Assembly: GCA_014529385.2 (NCBI GenBank)
Contig: CM043960.1
Location: 25,360,396 to 25,424,395, forward strand
Source: Adiantum capillus-veneris
Taxonomy: Eukaryota > Streptophyta > Polypodiopsida > Polypodiales > Pteridaceae
Reading direction: 5' to 3'
DNA: 64,000 bases
The notes beneath the pieces were generated by a model that did no database searches, was not told the origin of the DNA, and worked only from the letters and a program-made list of their open reading frames with translations. Positions 57,226-64,000 of the stretch are shown one piece after another (position 1 is the stretch's first letter; every line of letters starts with the position of its first letter). A program made the translations under genes and the position numbers.

Positions 57226-57236
57226 CTATAAATAGG
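57226..57236 (+). promoter_or_regulatory. TATA box of a putative LTR or gene promoter
   Basis: CTATAAATAGG is the textbook plant TATA sequence. It is followed by pyrimidine-rich sequence and TCACTCAGACTCGGAGTC, as in a plant 5' UTR or LTR R-U5. What it drives is unclear; the next frame-bearing sequence is 2.1 kb away, beyond a tandem array. Confidence 0.55.
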
Positions 57237-57659
57237 ACCCCTTGCTTCACAATTTCACTCAGACTCGGAGTCTTGGCCATTTCTCTCTCACATAGGGAGA
57301 AAACTCTACCCACAGAGCAAACCTCTAGCTGATTATCCACGGTAATAAGCCTAATCTCTTTTTTTATTAGAAAAATTATGCTAACTCTTAATATTCAACT
57401 AATTACTTAGTTTAAGATTAGGGATATTAATCTAATTAACTATTAAGCCATATTAGGACTGAAATTAATCTTTTTCAACTTAAATTAAGGATAGTTATAC
57501 TAATTAAACTTAGATTAATATAAGATAATTATCATAGATGTATTCGATTGTTAAGAAGCCAAGAAAATTATATTATAATTTTTTGATTAGTTTATGTAAT
57601 TAACTAGGCAAAAATTAGATATTTTTAGTCAAAAAACTAATAGAAAGCCTACTTAATTA

Positions 57660-58860
57660 TTTAAAATTTTCTTAAGTTAACTATCATAGTTAAGAAACAT
57701 TGTTTGCACATGGGGTAAATTACTCATTAACAAATAATTAATCTAAGTATTTAATTAAGCTAAAATTAGCTGATTTTAACAACAAATTAATGGGAGAAAT
57801 TAGTAAATCAAAGTTAGATAGTTATTTGCCATTTATCAAAGGTAGTTTACATTTTGAATAAGTCATGATAATTATCTTAAGGTCAAAAAATAAATTTAAA
57901 TATTTTTCTAAGCCAAAATAGACTAATTCTAGCTGAAACTAAAAGGAGGAAATTAGTTAATCAAGTTACATAATTATGTGCTATTTATAAGAGTTAAAAT
58001 ATATTATAATTAAGTTGTAATAATTATCTTAATATCAAAAAGCTAATTTAGCTATTTATCTAAGTAAAATAAACTAATTTTAGCTAAAACTAAGACGGAG
58101 AAATTAGCTAATCAAGTTAGATAATTATGTGCTATTTATTAGAGTTAGTTTACACTATATGTGAGCAGTGATAATTATCTTAAGGATAAAAAATTAGTTT
58201 AACTATTTGTTTAAGCCAAAACAGACTAAGTCTAACTAAAATTAAAATGTGGAAATTGGTAAACCAAGTTAGATAAGTATGTGCTATTTAATTAGAGTTA
58301 GTTTACATTGTAATTAACTTGTGATAATTATTTTAAGGTCAAGAAATTACTTTAACTATTTAGATAATTATGTGCTACTTATCAAAGTTAGTTTACATTA
58401 TAATTAAGTTGTGGTAATTATCTTAAGGTAAAAAAATTAGTTTAACTATTTTTCTAAACTTTTTTTCTAAACCAAAACAGTTTAGTTCTAGCTAAAATTA
58501 AAACGGAAAAATTAGTAAATCAAGTTAGATAATTATGTGCTTTTTTTCAGAGTTAGTTTATATCATAATAAAGCTATGAAAGCTGTCTTAATTTTGAAAA
58601 GATATATTAGTTAATTATTTAAACTAAACTAGATAAATTTTAGCTAAAATTAAAGGGAGAAAATTAGTCAATAAAATTAGATAATTATGTTCTATTTATC
58701 AATGTTAAGTAAGCCGAGATAATTAGCTTAATATCAAAAAGTTAATCTACTTATTTATTAAGTCTAATTTAGTCTAAAAGAGAAAAATTAGATAGATAAT
58801 TTTAATACTTATAAGGTAATTATTAGAGTTGGAAAATACCATTATCTACCTGTGATAAAT
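57660..58860. repeat. AT-rich tandem array, about 152 bp unit
   Basis: Units start with AGTTAGATAATTATGTGCTA at about 57812, 57964, 58114, 58267, 58523 and 58675, with a shortened unit at about 58360 and partial ones at each end. Steps are 150-163 bp. Each unit continues AGTTAGTTTACAT, then GATAATTATCTTAAGG (with the palindrome GATAATTATC), CTAAGCCAAAA and AGCTAAAA. The copies are diverged by roughly a tenth to a quarter. It lies between a TATA box and a short ORF, so it may be a leader or intron. Confidence 0.85.
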
Positions 58861-59337
58861 ATACCATAATTAGTTAGTTAGTATAAGTAGTTATGATTGA
58901 TCAAAAACCCTATTTTTATCTGAAGATTGATTAGGATAAATAGAATCTACTGTGAAAAGTATCTAGAAAATTATTGTAAGTGTAAAGCATTGGTTTAAAG
59001 CTGCAAAAATGTAATCTCTAAGAGAAAATGAATATAATATTTATGAAGCTTAAAACACGCAGATTGCAAGCTTAATAAAGATGAGAAAATTAGAAAAAAG
59101 ATGTATAGATTTATAAGAAAACTATGGGAGCTTAGAAAACCCTTAAGGAAGCTATGATAAAGATATCTTGTCCATATAAGCAATTAAGAAATTACAAGGT
59201 CAAGAAATTATCCTCTAGGATTACAAATTTAACCTTAATTGGATTAAAAAGAGAATTAGATTGAATACGAAGGTTGAGTCAAGTTTTTGAATGATTTACC
59301 TAATGAATATACGTCCTTTTTTATAAGGATAAGAAGT

Positions 59338-59510
59338 CATGGCACCAAAAAGGACCCGAGTATTCCTAAAAGAGCTAGAGCGTCGGAGGCCGGGCTTAGT
59401 AGTAGGCCTACTGATGAGAGCGTTCAGGCCCTGGTGCTACAACAAATGCCTGATCAATCCTAGGTGGGTCTTCATTATAATTTCAGTTGAATAATTTAAG
59501 TTTTTCTTTA
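59338..59510 (+). other. Short ORF after the tandem array
   Basis: ATGGCACCAAAAAGGACCCG starts a 50-codon frame with a basic N-terminus (MAPKRTRVFLKELERRRPGL). Base composition changes sharply here from AT-rich to GC-rich, which suggests the start of a coding region, perhaps the first part of a Gag-like ORF. No family recognised. Confidence 0.3.
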
Positions 59511-60176
59511 AAGTATTAACATTGCATACAAAAAAGTGGAGTGAGGAATTAGGGAAAGTAAAACTGGATAAAAACGAAAGACATCTTCCAAAAACCAACG
59601 TGCATTTAATTGTTGTAATTAGGAAAGAAATGTTTGGATTAGCCTGGTTGAATTAGGAAAGATATGATTGATCATCCTTAAGACAACTTGTCTCAAGACA
59701 CCTCCTACTCCTTGGTATATTTTGATGAATAATGATGGCTTTCCAGCCATGGATAAATCGATTACCCCCATGAACAATGAGTTTTTACTCCGTGTCATGT
59801 CTTGATGTTTCTACATAAGTTAGGATACTGTTTTTATCCTAGGGGAGCCGCCCGGTTGTATGGGCAACTGGTTTGGTGTATGGGCACCCCCGAACCTTGG
59901 TGGGGGTTTATCCACCTGGGATAGTGAACAAGGAATGGGTGTTGTTTTTCACCCTTAGGTGGTCTTGAGACAAGAAGAGTAATGGTCATGGTTATTATGG
60001 TCAATGTTTTTGATTGACAGTACCCTGTCTTAAGTCTGGTTACTAAAAGAAAGCTTTTCAATGTTGTCTTTAATGCTTGATTGAAGGAATCACTGTGATG
60101 TAAAGTTAAAAGAAACCATTATTTTAAATGTTAAAACAATGTGATAGTAATTAAAAAACAAAAGAATCATGTTTGA
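59511..60176. other. No recognisable gene
   Basis: Non-coding sequence. A GC-rich patch at 59840-59930 has several short inverted pairs (TGTATGGGCA twice, CCACCTGGG, GGTGGGGG) and could fold strongly. Confidence 0.4.
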
Positions 60177-60467
60177 GTGCGGGGTGGTAAGTGGGGATTG
60201 ACTAAGGTTGTCAATCATGGATGGGTGGACCTAATTAGGCACGTAACTATTCATCCCCACGTACTAAAAATGTTTAGAAAACTTCTTCATTTGGAAGAGG
60301 AATCCACCAGCGGCTGTGTCCTCACATATGTTAGGGGGGGAAACGCGTTGGTTGAGGATACCTTAGCCCAATTTGTGGAAGTTATAGGGACGAAAGACTT
60401 TTGGAATTTAAAGAGGTTGCCCCGTTTTCGTTGTGAGACAGAACTAGGTCTTCATCTAGGGCTATAG
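60177..60467 (+). other. ORF of 96 codons, unknown
   Basis: MRGGKWGLTKVVNHGWVDLI... EEESTSGCVLTYVRGGNALV... FWNLKRLPRFRCETELGL. The TYVRGG...ED.... stretch loosely recalls the Gag-like ORF1 of large plant LTR elements. Uncertain whether it is real. Confidence 0.25.
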
Positions 60468-60737
60468 ACCCAAGCCATTGTCAATGGTAAAGGTCTATTC
60501 CCTGGATTTTTCTTATTTAGAGACTCTAATGTTTATTAGTCCTAGAGACTTGTCAAGGATCCCATCTCGATCTTGGTATTGGCGGTGGGGATCTCACAAA
60601 TGAAGAGTCTACCCTCATACCGGTTTGCTCATTGCATGAAGATGATGGATGTAGGGTAAAGCCATAAAATTTCTTCATGGTTGTACAAATGTACATACAT
60701 AGGCCACTTGGGTCACGTTGGCCTTCAAGTGGGAGAT
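60468..60737 (+). other. 3' untranslated part of a Copia element?
   Basis: Ends in CAAGTGGGAGAT immediately before TGTTAGG, the usual Copia polypurine tract and LTR start. Confidence 0.4.
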
Positions 60738-61020
60738 TGTTAGGATTCATGCCAACTAGTCAGACATCCATCACAATGACCATACCGACCTTATCTATTC
60801 TTTTAATCATATAGAACAATAAGGATAAGTGAGGTATTCCAATTCTCACTGAGAGATCCACCAATGCTCTATGTTTGTTCTTCTTCTCCCTCTCACTCCG
60901 CAGGCACCACGTACTATTCAAATTTTTGCACACACAACTTAGAATAAGAGTTGAGAGAGAGGAATCTTGTAAGAGAATGGCGTAATTTTGTAGCCCTCAA
61001 ACACCATGGCACCTCTTGTG
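60738..61020 (+). repeat. Candidate Copia LTR (plus strand), interrupted by element G
   Basis: TGTTAGGATTCATGCC follows a Copia-type polypurine tract. The block runs 283 bp up to the outer edge of element G's LTR. It may be the 3' LTR of the Copia fragment at 55735-56790, with other DNA inserted between, but no second copy is visible to prove it. Confidence 0.45.
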
Positions 61021-61247
61021 TGTTGGAATTAGGGTTGCAGAGAAACACACACAGCTTGGAGAAGACGAAGGAAGCTCAAGGCACACAATAGAGAGTGTGT
61101 TACTTAGTGTGCAATGGAAAGATAGATAGCCCTAGAGTGATGGGCGTATATACAATGCACGGGGGAAAAAACCTCCTAAAGAGGGAAAAAATGCCCCGGC
61201 GGTCCTAGTGTGTTCACACACATCACTACCACATGTATATGGTAACA
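61021..61247 (-). repeat. Element G 3' LTR
   Basis: 227 bp, TGTTACCATATAC...CCTAATTCCAACA on the minus strand, full-length match with 42002-42228. It follows the polypurine tract directly. Confidence 0.9.
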
Positions 61248-61259
61248 AATCCCCCCTGG
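61248..61259 (-). other. Element G polypurine tract
   Basis: The minus strand reads CCAGGGGGGATT directly before the TGTTACC start of the LTR. Confidence 0.8.
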
Positions 61260-61322
61260 AGTGATGCGGTGAACGAGAGCTGGCACATGAGTAAAGGGAA
61301 GTGCCATGCCCTGAGGACAGGA

Positions 61323-64000
61323 TCAGTCCACAAAGGGGAGTAAGCCCAAAGCTTTGCGGAAAGCTTCAAGCTTCTCACGAGACAATGCCTTTGTGAAAAG
61401 ATCTGCAAGGTTGTCCTGTGTTGGCACATAAGCCAAGCTGATCTCTCCTGCTGAGAGCCTCTCCCTGACATAGTGGTAATGCACCTCAATGTGCTTTGTG
61501 CGAGCATGAAAAACTGGGTTCCTCGCAACTGCCAATGCGCTCTGACTGTCAGTGTAGATAGTGTTGGCAGTGTCCTGTCCAACACCCAAGTCAGCCATAA
61601 GGCGTCTGAGCCATACACACTCAACCGTAGCTGTGAAGACTGCCCTGTACTCAGCCTCACAACTCGAAGTGGCCACAGTAGGTTGCTTCTTGCTCAACCA
61701 TGATATACATGAACTGCCAAGCATGAAACAAAAACCACTTGTGGACACTCGCGTGTCAAAACAACCAGCCCAATCTGAGTCCGAAAAAGCATGTAAGTCT
61801 GGCGGCAATGATCCCCCCTTGGGATAAAACAAGCCAAGATGTAAAGTGCCACTAAGGTAGCGGAAAATCCTCTTGACAGCCTGCCAATGCTTAGACCCTG
61901 GGCTATGCATAAATCTGCTGACCTGCGAGACTGCAAACTGAACATCTGGCCTCGTGTTGCATACATAAATGAGGCAGCCAACAGCAGTTTGGTAAAGAGT
62001 GACATCAGCAGGATCGCCAGCATCATGTAGACTCAACTTCAAACCTGTTTCCATGGGAGTGGCAATAGGTTTGCAATCCTCAAGTCCAAACTTACATAGC
62101 AATGTCTCTATGTAACTTTTCTGACACAAGGCAATACCACCATCACACTGCTTAAACTGTATACCTAAGTAATGATGCAACAGCCCCAAATCTTTCATCT
62201 TGAAAGTAGCATTCAAATCAGCCTTAAATTCAGCAATATGTCTCTCATTTGGTCCAGTGATCAGCAAATCATCAACATAAAGAACCACAATGAGAAATAC
62301 ATCATCCTCACGCTTTACATACAATGTGCTTTCTGTTGGACTGTTACGAAAGCCTCGTTTAACCAAATGAGTGTCAGCTTTCTCATACCAAGCACGAGGA
62401 GATTGCTTCAACCCATACAAAGCCTTCTTACATTTGCACACTTTGTCCTCTTGTCCTTTTATGACAAAACCGCGAGGCTGCGTTACATAAACTTCCTCAA
62501 ATATGTCACCATTCAAGAAAGCAGTAACAATGTCTGATTGATGTACATCCCAACCAAAATGAGCTGCCAATGCACATAGAAAACGCACAGTAGTCATACG
62601 ACAAGTGGGAGCAAAAGTCTCTTCATAATCTATGCCTTTTTGTTGTGCATAACCCTTTGCAACAAGTCGAGCCTTATGGCGATCGATCTCACCATCCGGC
62701 TTGCGTTTCAACTTGTAAACCCACTTGGTATCAATGGCCTTTTTGCCAGGAGGCAAATCACATAAAGTCCATGTGTCATTCTCTATAAGTGCATCATATT
62801 CTGATTTCATGGCAGCAATCCAATTTTCTGAATTCTGTGCTTCATCAAAAGACAAAGGCTCCTCAACATCATGTAAACTAGACACAACCAAAGCATAACA
62901 ATCTGATGCATAAGATGCATGGCGAGAGCCTGAACGAGTACAACTAGATAAAGGTGCATCCAATTTACTGTCACGCAAAGTGTGCACCAGCCATTTTGGC
63001 ATACCTCTAGCCTGCTCATTTTCAGCCCTTTCCTCATCAAGTACATCATGTACATCTGCATCAGTAATAGGCTGTTCTAAAACATTTTCAGAAACCCCCA
63101 TAGGCTGTACATTTGCCTCATTGGAACTTACATTCGTATTTCCACCACTGAAAAGAGGCAACAAAGTGTCATAAATGTCCTGTGAGCTTACATTACTGTC
63201 TCTAGTACATGACAGCAAGGGTTGAACAGAATCTTCCACAAACACTACATCCCGTGAAACCAAAATACGTTTTGTTTGCGGATGATACAACCTGTAACCT
63301 TTGCTTTCAGCACTATAACCAACAAAAATACATTTGACAGCCTTATCATCCAATTTTCTGCGCTGCACTTGTGGCACCAAAGCATATGCCAAACAGCCAA
63401 AAACACGCATGTGCTCAATAGAAGGTTTTCTATCATGCCATGCTTCATATGGAGTAATAGACTGCAAAGCTTTCGTAGGACACCTGTTAAGTACATAAGT
63501 GGCACACATGATGGCCTCAAGCCAAAAAGAATGCGGCAAAGATTGACTTTTGACCATACATCGTGCCATTTCCGTTAGTGACCTGTTTTTCCTCTCAGCA
63601 ACACCATTTTGCTGAGGTGTATAAGGCACTGTACATTGGTGTTTTATCCCACGACTAGCCAGAAATGCATTAAATTCATGAGACATATACTCCCCCCCTC
63701 GATCGGAACGGAGGGTGCCCATAGTACATTTTGAGACATTTTCAGCCATAGCCAAAAATTGTTTGAAGCACATAAAAACTTCGGACTTCGCTTTAAGCGG
63801 AAATACCCACGCATGCCTGGAGTAATCATCAATGAAAGTCACGAAGTACAGGTAATTGCCCAAGGACGGAGTTTGCATGGGCCCACAAACGTCACTATGC
63901 ACAAGCTGCAACCTGCATGTGGCCCTAACTGAACCATCCTTTGGAAACTTAGAACGCTGCATTTTACCCAGAATACAGCCTTCACAAACATGTTTGATAG
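61323..64000 (-). CDS. Element G: Copia Pol (integrase, RT, RNase H), partial
   Basis: The frame enters from the right edge with VCEGCILGKMQRSKF, the end of the integrase zinc-binding domain. Counting from the internal Met at 63962, the integrase core is at residues about 20-140 (HSDVCGPMQ, FIDDYSRHAWVF, LRSDRGGEYMS, TPQQNGVAERKNR), followed by the Copia FGCLAYALVP and KCIFVGYS motifs. RT is at about 375-640 (DTWTLCDLPPGKKAIDTKWV, ETFAPTCRMTTVR, ALYGLKQSPRAWY, VVLYVDDLLITG), RNase H at about 740-865 (FSDSDWAGC, SSCEAEYRA, TDSQSALAVARNP, RTKHIEVHYHYVRE). Stop at 61323. It copies element RNA and integrates the product. The order IN-RT-RH is diagnostic for Copia. Confidence 0.93.
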   Translation of the reverse strand, partial: IKHVCEGCILGKMQRSKFPKDGSVRATCRLQLVHSDVCGPMQTPSLGNYLYFVTFIDDYSRHAWVFPLKAKSEVFMCFKQFLAMAENVSKCTMGTLRSDRGGEYMSHEFNAFLASRGIKHQCTVPYTPQQNGVAERKNRSLTEMARCMVKSQSLPHSFWLEAIMCATYVLNRCPTKALQSITPYEAWHDRKPSIEHMRVFGCLAYALVPQVQRRKLDDKAVKCIFVGYSAESKGYRLYHPQTKRILVSRDVVFVEDSVQPLLSCTRDSNVSSQDIYDTLLPLFSGGNTNVSSNEANVQPMGVSENVLEQPITDADVHDVLDEERAENEQARGMPKWLVHTLRDSKLDAPLSSCTRSGSRHASYASDCYALVVSSLHDVEEPLSFDEAQNSENWIAAMKSEYDALIENDTWTLCDLPPGKKAIDTKWVYKLKRKPDGEIDRHKARLVAKGYAQQKGIDYEETFAPTCRMTTVRFLCALAAHFGWDVHQSDIVTAFLNGDIFEEVYVTQPRGFVIKGQEDKVCKCKKALYGLKQSPRAWYEKADTHLVKRGFRNSPTESTLYVKREDDVFLIVVLYVDDLLITGPNERHIAEFKADLNATFKMKDLGLLHHYLGIQFKQCDGGIALCQKSYIETLLCKFGLEDCKPIATPMETGLKLSLHDAGDPADVTLYQTAVGCLIYVCNTRPDVQFAVSQVSRFMHSPGSKHWQAVKRIFRYLSGTLHLGLFYPKGGSLPPDLHAFSDSDWAGCFDTRVSTSGFCFMLGSSCISWLSKKQPTVATSSCEAEYRAVFTATVECVWLRRLMADLGVGQDTANTIYTDSQSALAVARNPVFHARTKHIEVHYHYVRERLSAGEISLAYVPTQDNLADLFTKALSREKLEAFRKALGLLPFVD

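Larger units (their letters stand above)
61021..64000 (-). mobile_element. Element G: Copia retrotransposon, 3' part
   Basis: Minus-strand order: integrase, RT and RNase H in one open frame, a polypurine tract and a 3' LTR. The frame is open to the window edge and no break was seen in this part, so it looks whole here and young. Gag, protease and 5' LTR lie outside the window. Same family as element F. Confidence 0.9.

Noticed and set aside
57226-57360. Promoter of a host gene
   Set aside because: The TATA box is convincing but nothing downstream for 2 kb is coding; an LTR promoter is equally possible, so no gene is claimed.
61226-61660. Minus-strand frame of 144 codons
   Set aside because: Shadow of the Copia RNase H frame.

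Overview
The window reads as intergenic DNA from a large, retrotransposon-rich land plant genome. The evidence is Ty3-gypsy and Ty1-copia elements with plant-type primer sites (initiator-Met type TGGTATCAGAGC; TTTGGCGCC / TTGGCGCC types), L1-like LINE pieces, a foldback DNA element and long GA/CT/CA microsatellites. A fern-like genome would fit, but the sequence alone does not prove it. No rRNA, tRNA, CRISPR or bacterial-type operon was seen. Nothing is a confidently intact host gene. The best non-retroelement gene candidate is an unrecognised spliced locus near 45.1-47.4 kb.

Layout. 1-10135 (minus): element A, a Ty3-like element with gag, protease and a tail but no polymerase, holding a solo Copia-type LTR at 1931-2666; its 3.3 kb leader carries an array of CGCG-centred palindromes. 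10136-14694: a decayed coiled-coil coding remnant, a LINE endonuclease remnant and microsatellites. 14695-22172 (minus): element D, an LTR element with no coding capacity. 22173-26870: gag-like and LINE remnants. 26870 to about 32.7 kb (plus): element B, Ty3-gypsy pol with a protease-like domain placed after integrase. About 32.8-38190 (plus): element C, a leader with three CGCG palindromes, a decayed ORF of unknown type, polypurine tract and 3' LTR. 38191-40567 (plus): element E, LTR, primer site and a long gag only. About 40568-42228 (minus): element F, the 5' part of a Copia element. 43.4-47.5 kb: a Copia gag scrap, a 548 bp foldback element and the spliced unknown gene. 48371-55733 (minus): element H, another gag-protease-only Ty3-like element with a recent 399 bp duplication. 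55735-56790 (plus): Copia RT/RNase H fragment. 57-60.7 kb: AT-rich 152 bp tandem array behind a TATA promoter, then unknown ORFs and a candidate Copia LTR. 61021-64000 (minus): element G, Copia pol and 3' LTR, same family as F, running off the window.

The most interesting signal is structural. The leaders of two different LTR elements (A and C) carry 22 bp inverted repeats, each two 9-base arms around CGCG. The arm sequences are unrelated between A and C, yet arm length, core and a spacing near 285 bp are the same. A third leader-like region (57.7-58.8 kb) has a 152 bp tandem array with a small palindrome in most units. The elements are genomic fossils with differing numbers of breaks; the two gag-protease elements and the coding-free element D would have needed enzymes from a relative.
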